Positions 1-9,454 of a DNA stretch of 64,000 bases are shown piece by piece (the stretch's first letter is position 1; the number at the start of each line of letters is the position of its first letter). The position numbers were made by a program, and so were the translations under genes. The DNA is from Paenibacillus foliorum (GTDB taxonomy: Bacteria; Bacillota; Bacilli; Paenibacillales; NBRC-103111), in contig NZ_WHOD01000070.1 in the NCBI RefSeq assembly GCF_013141765.1, positions 124,001 to 188,000 of the forward strand, given 5' to 3'. A model generated the notes under the pieces. The model was not told the origin of the DNA and made no database searches. It saw only the letters and a list, made by a program, of their open reading frames with translations.

Positions 1-1462
1 CAAGAACCTTCGGCCAATCGGAGATCGGCTCTTTACCGTAAACCATTTTAACCATATGCTGTAAGATTACAGGAGGAGCAGTATCTGATGCAGGCGTAAT
101 ATCTGGATTTTTCATGTAAGCATCTAGACCTGGATCGATTTGAATACCATCGCGTCCCTCTTTTGCAAGCATATTATCATAAACGCTCATCAGTTTCTTA
201 CCTTCGTCTGTCATGCTAAGAGTGCCTTTGTTGTAGGTTGTGTCTTGTACCATCCACAAGAATGCTTGACGGTAACGTTCTTCGTCTACAGCTGCAGGAT
301 CCGTAGGTGTTTTATAGTTGATTTTACCGTTTTCAGTTGTGTAGTTTTGACCTTCAACACCAAATGTAAAGAATTTTTCAGCTTCATCAGACAGCATCCA
401 ATCATAGAATTTAATGATGGCTTCTGGGTTTTTAGCTTTTTTATTAATAAACCATGCGCGGGTTACAGAATTGTATAAATAATGGCCACCCTTGCCATCA
501 GGACCTGTAGGAGATGCAATAAGTTCAATTTTGGCAGTTGGTACGTTAGCCTTCAATTGTTGCTCCCATTGCAAAGCTTCATTAGCATTCATAGACCAAA
601 TTCCTGATTTACCGGCAAGAACCGAGTTCTTATAAACAGTCGGGTTGATTGTAGCAAATTCTTTATTGATCAAACCTTCATCAAACATAGTTTTATAAGT
701 CTGCAACGCTTTCATCATGTTATCACTGTTGAAAAACTTCGGTACGATTTGATCGCCTTGCTGCGTCAACATGGATAAGTAAGGGAATGCATCATAGGCG
801 CCAAAGAAAGTATCTGCATATTTGAAATTTTCACGGCCTTGGTATGGATTCTCAACACCCATTTCCTTGAACTTTCGCATAACATTCAAATACTCGTCAA
901 CCGTTTTCGGAATTGGCAAACCGGCTTTATCCAGCAAGTCTTTACGAATTGCAGTAGTACGACGGGACGGATTGGATAAGAACTCAGGAATTGCATAAAT
1001 CTTGCCATTCAAAGTTTCCTTCTGCCATGCTTCTTTTGGAATCTTTTTCAACAAATTTTGGCCATGCTTTTGCAAAAGATCGTCAAGCGGTAAGAAAACT
1101 CCAGCTTGTACAGAACCAGCCATCTCTTTACCCGTTGTACCTCCACTACCTTGTACAACATCAGGGATGTCGTTAGTTGCAAACATCTGCGCCATCTTCT
1201 GCTCAAACTCTTTGTGAGGCACAAGCACGATATCTAAGTCCGTATTTGTTTTTTCCTCTAATAGTTTAACCCATTTGTCCTCATTAATATTTGGAGACTT
1301 CTCCACGTGGTTAAAAGCCAGTGTACGCATTGAAATGGAGAACTTCGCTTTTTCACCTGGTTTGCTCCCTTGTGCGGCTGGAGCTTCCTGTGGCTTGGAG
1401 CAAGCAGAAAGCGTGCTTACTGCCAACACAGATACCATACTTACTTTTAACCATTTTTTCAT
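1..1462 (-). CDS. Extracellular solute-binding lipoprotein of a carbohydrate ABC importer (partial, 3' end outside window)
   Basis: Reading the minus strand from the ATG at 1462 gives a protein starting MKKWLKVSMVSVLAVSTLSACSKP, a typical lipoprotein signal with lipobox LSAC. About 487 codons are visible before the left edge, and no stop is reached. The body has the features of family 1 sugar-binding proteins of the LplA type (long alpha/beta binding protein; stretches such as AIPEFLSNPSRRTTAIRKD and EAIIKFYDWMLSDEAEKFF). Two LplB/LplC-type permeases lie directly upstream in the same direction, so it should bind a saccharide outside the membrane and feed that pair. The substrate cannot be read from sequence. 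The 159-bp gap to the upstream permease holds a possible cre site. Confidence 0.9.
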   Translation of the reverse strand, partial: MKKWLKVSMVSVLAVSTLSACSKPQEAPAAQGSKPGEKAKFSISMRTLAFNHVEKSPNINEDKWVKLLEEKTNTDLDIVLVPHKEFEQKMAQMFATNDIPDVVQGSGGTTGKEMAGSVQAGVFLPLDDLLQKHGQNLLKKIPKEAWQKETLNGKIYAIPEFLSNPSRRTTAIRKDLLDKAGLPIPKTVDEYLNVMRKFKEMGVENPYQGRENFKYADTFFGAYDAFPYLSMLTQQGDQIVPKFFNSDNMMKALQTYKTMFDEGLINKEFATINPTVYKNSVLAGKSGIWSMNANEALQWEQQLKANVPTAKIELIASPTGPDGKGGHYLYNSVTRAWFINKKAKNPEAIIKFYDWMLSDEAEKFFTFGVEGQNYTTENGKINYKTPTDPAAVDEERYRQAFLWMVQDTTYNKGTLSMTDEGKKLMSVYDNMLAKEGRDGIQIDPGLDAYMKNPDITPASDTAPPVILQHMVKMVYGKEPISDWPKVL

Positions 1463-1508
1463 TTTTAAACCCCTCTTCTCTCAACATGTTTGTACTTTAC
1501 AATTAAGT

Positions 1509-1523
1509 TAATAGCGCTTTCAC
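1509..1523 (-). promoter_or_regulatory. Possible CcpA cre-like site upstream of the solute-binding gene
   Basis: The minus strand reads GTGAAAGCGCTATTA, with the strong GAAAGCGCT core. It differs from the consensus WTGNAANCGNWNNCW at two defined positions. Location between the permease and binding-protein genes of a sugar importer fits catabolite control, but the match is imperfect. Confidence 0.3.
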
Positions 1524-1621
1524 AGTAACCACATTATAGTGTGCTCTTCTACGATGAACAATGGAGTGACTTTAGTTGCAGTTGTATTTTCTTTAGGTTA
1601 AAAATTTAATGCTATTAGTCT

Positions 1622-2500
1622 TTAGGACTTAACCGAACCGATCATCATCCCTTTAACGAAGTGCTTTTGCAAGAATGGATAGATCAATACAATCGGAAGC
1701 GTTGCGATAATAATAGTCGCCATTTTAATCCCTTCGGGATTGGAGTGAACCAATGAACTGAATTGGGATGCTGATGGATCGATATTAATATCGTCAGCTG
1801 TAATTAGTTGGCGAAGCTTTACCTGTAGCGGCCATAGAGTAGGCTTGTTCACGTAGTATAGAGCCGCCATATAAGTATTCCAATGTCCTACTGCGTAAAA
1901 AATTCCTAATGAAGCCATAACAGGCTTGGATAGTGGCAAAACGATGTTCCAAATCATTCTCAGCTCTGTGCAACCATCAATACGACCAGAATCAATGATT
2001 TCAGGAGGTATCTGCATAAAGAAAGCTCTCATTACGAAAAAGTTGAAAGCACTGATGGCTCCAGGAATTAAAAGGGCCCAAAGCGAATTGGTCAAATTCA
2101 AGCTTTTCATCAAAATGAAGTTAGGTATTAGCGGTACGCTGAACACCATCGTGATCAAAACAAAGAATACTACGAATTTTCTTCCCATATACTCTTGTCT
2201 TGAAACAGGGTAAGCCAGTGATGCTGTTGCAATCAAATTAATAATTGTACCTACTACTGTAATATAAACCGTAACAGCAAACGATCTCCAAATGGATGCA
2301 TCGCTAAACACATACTGGTAATTAATCCAAGTAAAATCGACAGGAAGGAAGAACACTTTTCCCGTAACAACGGCTTCCGAGTCACTTAACGATTGAGCAA
2401 ATACATTCAAAAAAGGTAGAAACATAAGCAACGCCAAGATGGTTAAGAATGTAATGTTAAATACATTAAAGGTTTGTTGCCCTGCGCTTATTCTCCTCAT
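1622..2500 (-). CDS. Carbohydrate ABC transporter permease, LplC/MalG type
   Basis: A 292-residue inner-membrane protein of the binding-protein-dependent transport family. It has about six hydrophobic segments and the cytoplasmic EAA-like loop (PEIIDSGRIDGCTELRMIWNIVLPLSKP, around residues 165-195) that docks the ATPase. Length and C-terminus (FLQKHFVKGMMIGSVK) are typical of LplC. It follows the LplB-type permease by 13 bp and precedes the binding lipoprotein, so the three form one operon. No ATPase gene is in the window; such importers commonly share a multi-sugar ATPase encoded elsewhere. Confidence 0.92.
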   Translation of the reverse strand: MRRISAGQQTFNVFNITFLTILALLMFLPFLNVFAQSLSDSEAVVTGKVFFLPVDFTWINYQYVFSDASIWRSFAVTVYITVVGTIINLIATASLAYPVSRQEYMGRKFVVFFVLITMVFSVPLIPNFILMKSLNLTNSLWALLIPGAISAFNFFVMRAFFMQIPPEIIDSGRIDGCTELRMIWNIVLPLSKPVMASLGIFYAVGHWNTYMAALYYVNKPTLWPLQVKLRQLITADDINIDPSASQFSSLVHSNPEGIKMATIIIATLPIVLIYPFLQKHFVKGMMIGSVKS

Positions 2501-2513
2501 TCAAGTCACCCCC

Positions 2514-3470
2514 TTAATAAAGGCTCTCGCCTGTTGTTTTTTTGCTTAACATATTACCTATGACGATTAGGAGCAAACCTACAATGGATTTAAAAAGCCC
2601 AACCGCTGTTGTATAGCTGTATTGTTGGCCTAACAAGCCGGCCTTGTACACATACGTATCTAAAATTTCCCCATTATTGATATTCAAAGGATTCAAGAAA
2701 ACAAACACACGCTCGAAACCTAAATCAAGGAACTTACCGATATGAAGCAGGAACAAAATCATAATAGTAGGCATTAAGGAAGGTAATGTAATGGAAATTG
2801 TTTGTCTCCATCGACTTGCTCCATCCACTTCAGCAGCTTCATACAGATCCGGATTAATGCCAGCCAATGCTGCCAAGTAAATAATCGTACCATAACCGGA
2901 ATCTCTCCAAATACCAGAACCAATCAAGACAGAACGAATGTAGGATTCCTCACCCAAGAAGTAAATAGGATCATATCCCAGCCAAGCAATGAATTGATTC
3001 ACAATCCCTGTAGACGGAGACAAAATACCAATAGCAATCCCGCTGACGATAACCCAGGACAAAAAGTGCGGCATATAGACAATGGTTTGCAATACCCGTT
3101 TAAAGAGTACCAGTCTCAGTTCATTCAAAAGCAGGGCCAATACGATTGGAGCCGGAAAACCTAATACTAAGTCGTACAAGCCTAGCAGTAAAGTATTATT
3201 CAAAATATTAATAAAATCATAATGAGCGAACATCCTTTGAAAATGTTCAAAACCAACCCACTTACTCCCCATTATACCTTGGAAAATGTTGTAATCTTGA
3301 AATGCGATAATGGATCCAAAAAGTGGAATGTACTTAAAAATAAAGAAATAGATGATACCTGGCAGTGAAATCAAATAGAGCGCTCTATATTTCCACATAA
3401 AGCTTAGAAAGCTCTTTTTCGTTATCGACTTGTAGTTTACGTTATCAGATGCCTGTACTTTACTAGCCAT
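2514..3470 (-). CDS. Carbohydrate ABC transporter permease, LplB type
   Basis: A 318-residue permease. The N-terminus is charged and cytoplasmic, followed by about six membrane segments. The conserved coupling-loop motif EAAEVDGASRWRQTISITLP lies near residues 212-231, and the LYLISLPGIIYFFIFKYIPL opening segment is typical of LplB proteins. It is the first gene of the visible importer operon, ahead of the LplC-type permease and the lipoprotein. The 253-bp intergenic region upstream (3471-3723) separates it from the divergent yktB and must carry both promoters. A TTCGACA heptamer at 3598-3604 resembles a Spo0A box, but a single 7-mer is weak evidence. Confidence 0.92.
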   Translation of the reverse strand: MASKVQASDNVNYKSITKKSFLSFMWKYRALYLISLPGIIYFFIFKYIPLFGSIIAFQDYNIFQGIMGSKWVGFEHFQRMFAHYDFINILNNTLLLGLYDLVLGFPAPIVLALLLNELRLVLFKRVLQTIVYMPHFLSWVIVSGIAIGILSPSTGIVNQFIAWLGYDPIYFLGEESYIRSVLIGSGIWRDSGYGTIIYLAALAGINPDLYEAAEVDGASRWRQTISITLPSLMPTIMILFLLHIGKFLDLGFERVFVFLNPLNINNGEILDTYVYKAGLLGQQYSYTTAVGLFKSIVGLLLIVIGNMLSKKTTGESLY

Positions 3471-3723
3471 TGAATGGCCCCCTTCTTAATTAATGTCATT
3501 TGCTTATTTGGTTAGTCTTATCCTACCTTGATAAAAGCAATCCAACAATGGAATCCCTTTTTCAACACTTGTGTTTTTTTTAGGTCTTCGGTCAAATTTC
3601 GACAAATTCACTTAGGGCTCCCCTGTATTCCTTTTTGTATGCTATAGTGAGGATTAGCAATGTGAAGTACATAAAATAGATTTCAGATAATACTTATGAA
3701 GTAATTTCTAGGAGGACCCTATA

Positions 3724-4353
3724 ATGACATTTCCAGGCTTTACCCAAACCGACTTTGATGTATTTACCATTCCTGGTCTGGAAGCACGTATGGAAGGTAT
3801 TCAAGGCCATATTCAACCTAAATTTAAAGTGCTTGGCGAAGAGCTTTGTGATGAAGCTGCTATGCTTGCAGGTAATGAAATGTTTCTGCATATTGCTAAG
3901 CATGCCCGTCGCAAGGTAAATGCGCCTGTTGATACATGGATGGCTGTATGTGATAATAAACGCGGCTATAAGCAGCATCCACACTTTCAGGTAGGGCTTT
4001 TTGACGATCGGGTATTTATATGGCTTGCTCTTATCTACGAGCTTCCCAACAAACAAAACATCGCACAGCGCTATTTGAACAACCTGAAGCAAGTCCGCAG
4101 CAGTATTCCCCAGGAATATGTATTATCTTTTGACCATATGAAGAAAGACGCTGTTGCCTTTCATGAATTAAACGATCAAGAATTAACAGAAGCATTGATC
4201 CGATTCCGTGATGTCAAAAAGGCAGAGCTGCTAATAGGGCTTAATCTTGATTCTTCCAACCCCGTGCTAGCTGACGGCGATGCTTTTGTTAAGCTTGTTA
4301 AAGAAACCGTTGCATCATTGATGCCTTTATACAAAATGGCTTGCCAAGCCTAA
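3724..4353 (+). CDS. yktB: YktB family protein (UPF0637 / DUF1054)
   Basis: A 209-residue soluble protein matching the whole-length pattern of the Bacillus YktB/UPF0637 family: the N-terminal start GFTQTDFDVFTIPGLEARM, central HPHFQVGLFDDRVFIWLALI, and C-terminal PLYKMA. No signal peptide or membrane segment is visible. The start is well supported by AGGAGG at 3711-3716, eight bases before the ATG. It is monocistronic and divergent from the sugar importer. The family's biochemical role is not established, and none is proposed here. Confidence 0.88.
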   Translation: MTFPGFTQTDFDVFTIPGLEARMEGIQGHIQPKFKVLGEELCDEAAMLAGNEMFLHIAKHARRKVNAPVDTWMAVCDNKRGYKQHPHFQVGLFDDRVFIWLALIYELPNKQNIAQRYLNNLKQVRSSIPQEYVLSFDHMKKDAVAFHELNDQELTEALIRFRDVKKAELLIGLNLDSSNPVLADGDAFVKLVKETVASLMPLYKMACQA

Positions 4354-4464
4354 AAAATTAATCCAATCCTAATGTTTCCTTAAAGTCCCTTTAAGCTTGC
4401 CTGCATACGCTAGAGATGGTAAAGTCCCAAACTAACCAATAATTAGTGAAAGGTGGCAGAAATC

Positions 4465-5199
4465 ATGAAAAACTTGTCTCCCAAAAGAGTCATCGTTACC
4501 AGCCTTGCGCTTGCCCTCATGTTGGGCGTAAGCGTCCTCTATGCTAATAGACAGCCTGTATTGGCCGATCCGGTTGATAATCCCGCTTTACAGCAGCCCG
4601 CTCCGCAGGATTCTAACAAGCAAAAGAAAAAGCAATTCAAAGAAGGCCACGGCAATGAAGTCAAAAAGCACCTTAAACACATGCCAATTATCGAAGAATC
4701 CTCTACTATTTTGGGAATCGATAAGGACACTCTAAAAACTTCCTTAAAGGAAAAAACGCTGGTCGAGATTGCAAAAGAAAAAGGGATTTCCGAAGCCGAT
4801 CTAATTGCAAAGTTGCAGGCTGCACGAAGCCAAAAGATCGATGAAGCCGTACAAGCTGGAAAGTTAGCAGCATATAAAGCTGAGAAAATCAAAGCAAGCA
4901 TGGAAAAGCATTTGAAGTTTATGGTTAACCATAAAGGCTCCAATTTTTCTGGGAAGCATGATATGAATCGCAAATCCATGATGCCTGCACCCGAAAAATT
5001 GTCTGCACTGCTTGGTATTACAGAAGATGAACTGCATGCTCAGCTGAAAGAAGGTAAATCGTTAACAGAGATTGCTCAAGCCAAAGGAATCAGCAAGGAT
5101 CAGCTCATCGCAAAAATTAAAGATGAAATGACTCCTTGGATCGAAAAAATGGCAGATCATAAACGTGGGTCCACTTCTGACAAACCGAATTCTAAGTAG
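4465..5199 (+). CDS. Secreted protein with two LGI...LKEGKSLTEIAKEKGIS repeats
   Basis: I place the start at the ATG at 4465, because AAAGGTGG (4449-4456) is a good ribosome-binding site for it; an in-frame GTG at 4453 would lie inside that site. The 244-residue product has a signal peptide (about residues 1-35, ending near VLA) and is rich in lysine. It carries two copies of a roughly 50-residue helical unit: SSTILGIDKDTLKTSLKEK followed by TLVEIAKEKGISEADLIAKL, and LSALLGITEDELHAQLKEG followed by SLTEIAQAKGISKDQLIAKI. Such units recur in exported Bacillota proteins of unknown role. It is monocistronic, with a terminator directly after it. No catalytic motif is seen. Confidence 0.75.
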   Translation: MKNLSPKRVIVTSLALALMLGVSVLYANRQPVLADPVDNPALQQPAPQDSNKQKKKQFKEGHGNEVKKHLKHMPIIEESSTILGIDKDTLKTSLKEKTLVEIAKEKGISEADLIAKLQAARSQKIDEAVQAGKLAAYKAEKIKASMEKHLKFMVNHKGSNFSGKHDMNRKSMMPAPEKLSALLGITEDELHAQLKEGKSLTEIAQAKGISKDQLIAKIKDEMTPWIEKMADHKRGSTSDKPNSK

Positions 5200-5210
5200 T
5201 ACTGCTAAAT

Positions 5211-5242
5211 AAAGCCGTCCTTATCAAAGGGCGGCCTTTTTT
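5211..5242 (+). terminator. Rho-independent terminator
   Basis: A GCCGTCCTT / AAGGGCGGC stem with a short loop is followed by TTTTTT, 12 bp after the stop codon of the secreted repeat protein. Confidence 0.85.
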
Positions 5243-5365
5243 CATCCACTTGTTTTCCCATAGCTCAATCATTTCACAATAAATTCTCCACTTTTTCACA
5301 CATTCGTCATATTATTCATTTATAATGAAGAATAGAATCGAAACGTTCAGGAGGACCGCACACAA

Positions 5366-6301
5366 ATGAAACCCCAATTTTTTAGTAAGCCTACCTCTAT
5401 TATTGTTGCACTAGGTGCGATTGTTTTGATTACCTGTAACTTCCTTCTATTGCCTACCCCAGCCCGTTCTTCCGAGTTATTAAATACCGCAGCTTCAACG
5501 TCTTCGTCAATAAATAATACGGCTCAGAGCGGTAAGGAAATTTATGAAATGCATTGCCTTTCTTGCCATGCAGCCGAGGGAAAGGGATTGGATAAGTACC
5601 CTTCCTTAGTGAGCGATCACGCCAAAAAGAAGCTTGCGACTTACGACAAGGCCTATGAGTTTATTTCCCGCAACATGCCTCAAAATGCCCCAGGCTCGCT
5701 AAGGGAAGATGATTATAAAGCAATAACCAATTATGTTCTTTCTTTGAACGGTACTCCCACTGGATTTAACGATATTGAAGGTCATTGGGCACAGAAGGAA
5801 ATCAATGAATTATTCGACAAAAAATTCATTGACGGTTATATAGACAAAGCAGCAGGCACCATGGCGTTCAAGCCTAGCCAGAACATTAGCCGTGCCGAAT
5901 TTATCCGTTATTTAGTTAAAGCTAAAGAGCTGTTCTTATCCAACAGCACGGATTCGGAGTTCACGGATATTGCGGATAATAAATCCGATAAGGTTTATAT
6001 CATAACAGCAGTGGAATATGGTCTAATCAACGGTTATCCCGATCAAACGTTTCGGCCCAAGAACAGTATCACCAGAGCTGAAATTGCTACCATTCTCTCG
6101 CGCAGTGAAATGCTAAAGGCCAACTCACTAAGTACTTTCACCGATGTTGCTGCCGATTATTGGGCTGGTGATGCAATCCGGGCTGTTCAGCAGGCTCATT
6201 TATTTAATGGTTATGAGGATGGTTCCTTCCGTCCGGATCTAAAATTAACAAGAGGCGAAGCAGTCGCTGTCATCTACCGGTTAATCCATCCTGCTCCATG
6301 A
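5366..6301 (+). CDS. Secreted c-type cytochrome fused to three SLH domains
   Basis: A 311-residue exported protein. Residues 1-35 form a signal peptide. Residues 53-130 are a class I cytochrome c domain: haem-binding CLSCH (C64, C67, H68) and a likely axial methionine in NMPQNAPG (M104). Residues 133-311 hold three S-layer-homology units (FNDIEGHWAQKEI..., FTDIADNKSDKVYI..., FTDVAADYWAGDAI...), the latter two with the GYPDQTFRP / GYEDGSFRP and ITRAE / LTRGE signatures. SLH domains normally bind pyruvylated secondary cell-wall polymers, so this haem protein should sit in the wall rather than the membrane. A TATAAT at 5321-5326 and AGGAGG at 5351-5356 precede the ATG. No electron donor or acceptor gene adjoins it. 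Confidence 0.9.
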   Translation: MKPQFFSKPTSIIVALGAIVLITCNFLLLPTPARSSELLNTAASTSSSINNTAQSGKEIYEMHCLSCHAAEGKGLDKYPSLVSDHAKKKLATYDKAYEFISRNMPQNAPGSLREDDYKAITNYVLSLNGTPTGFNDIEGHWAQKEINELFDKKFIDGYIDKAAGTMAFKPSQNISRAEFIRYLVKAKELFLSNSTDSEFTDIADNKSDKVYIITAVEYGLINGYPDQTFRPKNSITRAEIATILSRSEMLKANSLSTFTDVAADYWAGDAIRAVQQAHLFNGYEDGSFRPDLKLTRGEAVAVIYRLIHPAP

Positions 6302-6333
6302 CTTATCTTAGAAGGGTTACCCGCCTTCAAAAG

Positions 6334-6375
6334 AAAATCCGCCGAAAGCTCATCATTCGAGCCCGGCGGATTTTT
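6334..6375. terminator. Bidirectional terminator between converging genes
   Basis: AAAATCCGCCG pairs with CGGCGGATTTT around a loop of about 20 nt. It has A- and T-runs on both sides and lies between the cytochrome-SLH gene (+) and the MFS gene (-). Confidence 0.85.
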
Positions 6376-6420
6376 AAGTATATACATACCTTCATACTTT
6401 TATGAAGATAACTTCTTCCT

Positions 6421-7590
6421 TTATCTAGCAAGTGCTGCCTGTTCTCCATCTGCGGATATAAAGCGGTATAACAGATAAAGAGCTGCGAGCGACAAGGCGG
6501 CGCCTATGTAAAAAGGAAGCTGCAAGCTATACTGATATACCCCGACACCTAGCAAAGGCCCGGTAATTCTCCCCAAGCTATCCATGGATGAGCTCAGTCC
6601 TGAAGCCACACCTTGCCCTGCCTTTGTTTTCTGTGTAATCAGTGAGGTCACACAAGGCCGGATCAAAGCATTCCCTGCGGCGAACACGGATAAGTAAACA
6701 GATGCAGTAAACAAACTTGATGAAAAGATGATCAGGATAAACCCTAGCGCTGATAGCACCAAGCCATAACCAATCACCTTCGCCTCATCACCCTTTTTAA
6801 TAAAGCGTCTAACTACTCCACCTTGAATCAAAGCACCGACAATACCACTGACTCCAAACATGATCCCAAGCTCAAGTGAGGTGGCGTGAATCATATCTTT
6901 CTCAAAAAGAAGCAGCGTAGCTTCTAGACCTGCTAATGTAAACGATACGAAAAAGGAAAGCACATATAAATATTTAACGGATCCGACAAATGCGGACCAT
7001 CGCGATGTCTTCACTTTCTTCTGCTCGCGGCGCTTCTCTTCACTCAAAGATTCAGGAAGCATGATCAAGGCGAATACAAAAGTGCATAGAGCCAAGCCCG
7101 CCGCTGCGAAGAAGGGTACTTGATATCCCCATTGACTCAATATACCGCCAACCGCCGGTCCGAATATAAATCCAAGTCCGATCGACATCCCTACCAGGCC
7201 CATACCTTTCGTACGGTTCTCTTCTGTTGTAATATCGGCAACATAAGCTACCGCACAAGCAGTTGCAGCTCCTGAGAACAGGCCTCCAAGAATACGCGAT
7301 ACGTACATGAGCAGCAGACTCTCACCAGATATTCCGAAAAGAAAGAAGCTGACACTAAATCCTAACGTTCCTATAATAATTAGCGGCCTTCTGCCGATTC
7401 GGTCCGAAATACTTCCCCATACTGGCGACATCAGGAAAGATGCCAACGAATAGACGGACAAAAGCATACCCAGATGAAAGCTGCTTGCACCTGATCCCGA
7501 AATCGCGTCGGGCAGCACCGGAATAATGATGCCGAATCCGATAAATATCGTCATCAGCAGTACCATAATTATGGCCAGCTGTTTTTTCAT
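6421..7590 (-). CDS. MFS drug-type efflux transporter
   Basis: A 12-helix major facilitator of 389 residues in the Bmr/NorA/TetA-like group. Visible signatures are the N-terminal motif TIFIGFGIIIPVLP, motif A as GSISDRIGRRPLIIIG between helices 2 and 3, and GLVGMSIGLGFIFGPAVGG (motif C, characteristic of drug/H+ antiporters) in helix 5. I choose the ATG at 7590 (MKKQLAIIM...), which is preceded by GGGAGG; an upstream extension would add a polar tail untypical of the family. It probably exports small toxic compounds using the proton gradient. The substrate cannot be inferred, and no regulator gene adjoins it. Confidence 0.88.
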   Translation of the reverse strand: MKKQLAIIMVLLMTIFIGFGIIIPVLPDAISGSGASSFHLGMLLSVYSLASFLMSPVWGSISDRIGRRPLIIIGTLGFSVSFFLFGISGESLLLMYVSRILGGLFSGAATACAVAYVADITTEENRTKGMGLVGMSIGLGFIFGPAVGGILSQWGYQVPFFAAAGLALCTFVFALIMLPESLSEEKRREQKKVKTSRWSAFVGSVKYLYVLSFFVSFTLAGLEATLLLFEKDMIHATSLELGIMFGVSGIVGALIQGGVVRRFIKKGDEAKVIGYGLVLSALGFILIIFSSSLFTASVYLSVFAAGNALIRPCVTSLITQKTKAGQGVASGLSSSMDSLGRITGPLLGVGVYQYSLQLPFYIGAALSLAALYLLYRFISADGEQAALAR

Positions 7591-7880
7591 AAATGATTCC
7601 AGACCTCCCGAGAAATTGTAATCCAGCATCTTGGTGAACATGCTATCTTATCGTATCACAACTTTTTTCATCATGGAAACAAATCAGGATAAGATTAACA
7701 AAATGGACAAACCCCGACTGCTTATTTGCCCCACTTTTGACAAAAAACCTAATAATAAGAGTCCCTATGACAAATACTGAGAAAACTTAACATAATGTTT
7801 AATAAAAACCGCTTGCATCGTTGACTGATTATCGTTACTATGAATTAGATTTGGAGTTTTATATTATAAGAAAGGTAGGG

Positions 7881-9356
7881 ATGACAGTGGATCATCAACG
7901 TACGCCCCTATTCTCCGCTTTAAAAGAGCATGCAGCACGCAATCCGGTTCAATTCCATATTCCAGGCCATAAAAAAGGAGTCGGGATGGATCCGGAATAC
8001 CGCCGTTTTATCGGCGATAACGCTCTATCCATTGACCTTATTAATATAGCACCTCTGGATGACCTACATCAACCGACCGGAGTTATTGAAGAAGCACAGC
8101 AGCTCGCTGCAGATGCATTCGGAGCCGATTACACTTTCTTCTCTGTTCAAGGTACCAGTGGAGCCATTATGACAATGATCCTTACGGTATGCTCTGAAGG
8201 AGATAAAATCATCGTGCCTCGTAATATTCACAAATCTGTCATGTCGGCAATAATTTTTGCCGGGGCAAAGCCGGTGTTCATTTCTCCTGTGCGCGATGCC
8301 AATCTTGGGATCGACCACGGAATCACGACTCGCTCCGTCAAACGGGCCCTAGAGAGACATCCGGATGCCAAAGCGGTGCTAGTTATCAATCCGACTTACT
8401 ACGGCGTATGTGCCAATCTGAAGGAAATTGTCGAGCTGGTACACAGCTACAATATGCCTGTATTGGTCGATGAAGCTCACGGAGTTCTAATTCACTTCAG
8501 CGATAAGCTTCCAATGTCTGCTATGGAAGCAGGAGCTGATATGGCAGCTACAAGTGTACATAAGCTTGGAGGCTCGCTGACGCAAAGCTCCGTGCTAAAT
8601 GTTAAAGCAGGACGGGTTAATGCCGGACGTATAAAAACAATCCTAAGCATGCTGACCACTACTTCCACGTCCTACATCCTGCTGGCATCTCTTGATACTT
8701 CACGCAGACATCTAGCATTGAACGGAGCGCAATTGGCTGATCAAGCCATTGAATTAGCTCAATTTGCCCGTAAAAACATCAATGAAATTCCGGGCTTAAG
8801 CTGCTTCGGCGAAGAAATTCTGGGCACTGAAGCGACCTATGATTACGACCCTACTAAAGTGAATATTCATGTTCGACATCTTGGTATTACTGGATACGAT
8901 GCAGAGAACTGGCTTCGAGAGCATTACAATATCGAAGTTGAGCTCAGCGATATGTATAATATTCTCTGTCTCTTTACGCCAGGGGATACACATGAAAATG
9001 TGGACACGCTGCTCAATGCTCTTCGTGAGCTTTCCAGCCAAAATTACAATATTCGACCTGCCACAGATTTGGTTATTAAGGTTCCGAAAATTCCTCAGCT
9101 GACACTTACTCCACGCGATGCTTTCTACGGTGACACTGAGGTCATTCCGTTTAAAGAATCTGCCGACCGCATAATAGCTGAATTTATTTATGTTTATCCA
9201 CCTGGAATTCCCATTCTTCTCCCTGGGGAAGTTATTTCACAGGACTTAATCGACTACATCACCGAGCATGTTGAAGTCGGTCTACCGGTCAAAGGTCCAG
9301 AAGACCGTAGTATAGAAAATGTAAAAGTAATTGTAGAAACCAACGCCATTTTCTAA
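7881..9356 (+). CDS. speA: Arginine decarboxylase SpeA (PLP-dependent, Orn/Lys/Arg decarboxylase family)
   Basis: A PLP enzyme of 491 residues, nearly colinear with Bacillus SpeA, which decarboxylates arginine to agmatine for polyamine synthesis. Visible features are the N-terminal QFHIPGHKKG, the FSVQGTSGAIM cofactor-binding stretch, VLVDEAHGV with the PLP-ring aspartate, and the Schiff-base lysine in TSVHKLGGSLTQSS. The C-terminal decarboxylase domain ends with YPPGIPILLPGE. The ATG at 7881 follows AAAGG at 7871-7875; the longer frame starting at a TTG at 7821 lacks a site and exceeds the family length. Unlike complete polyamine operons, no agmatinase or spermidine synthase follows; the gene is monocistronic with its own terminator. 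Confidence 0.93.
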   Translation: MTVDHQRTPLFSALKEHAARNPVQFHIPGHKKGVGMDPEYRRFIGDNALSIDLINIAPLDDLHQPTGVIEEAQQLAADAFGADYTFFSVQGTSGAIMTMILTVCSEGDKIIVPRNIHKSVMSAIIFAGAKPVFISPVRDANLGIDHGITTRSVKRALERHPDAKAVLVINPTYYGVCANLKEIVELVHSYNMPVLVDEAHGVLIHFSDKLPMSAMEAGADMAATSVHKLGGSLTQSSVLNVKAGRVNAGRIKTILSMLTTTSTSYILLASLDTSRRHLALNGAQLADQAIELAQFARKNINEIPGLSCFGEEILGTEATYDYDPTKVNIHVRHLGITGYDAENWLREHYNIEVELSDMYNILCLFTPGDTHENVDTLLNALRELSSQNYNIRPATDLVIKVPKIPQLTLTPRDAFYGDTEVIPFKESADRIIAEFIYVYPPGIPILLPGEVISQDLIDYITEHVEVGLPVKGPEDRSIENVKVIVETNAIF

Positions 9357-9382
9357 AGTCCCATTACTGCTTTCAAAATAGA

Positions 9383-9430
9383 AAAAGGGAATAAGCCTGC
9401 CTTCAAACCAGCAGAAGCTTATTCCCTTTT
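9383..9430. terminator. Bidirectional terminator after speA
   Basis: AAAAGGGAATAAGC pairs perfectly with GCTTATTCCCTTTT, with an inner CTGC/GCAG pairing. It is placed between speA (+) and the HAD gene (-). Confidence 0.9.
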
Positions 9431-9454
9431 CTTAATTCCCTTTAATCCTTGGCA

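Noticed and set aside
3598-3604. Spo0A box TTCGACA upstream of the sugar importer
   Set aside because: A single seven-base match in an intergenic region is expected by chance too often to report as a site.
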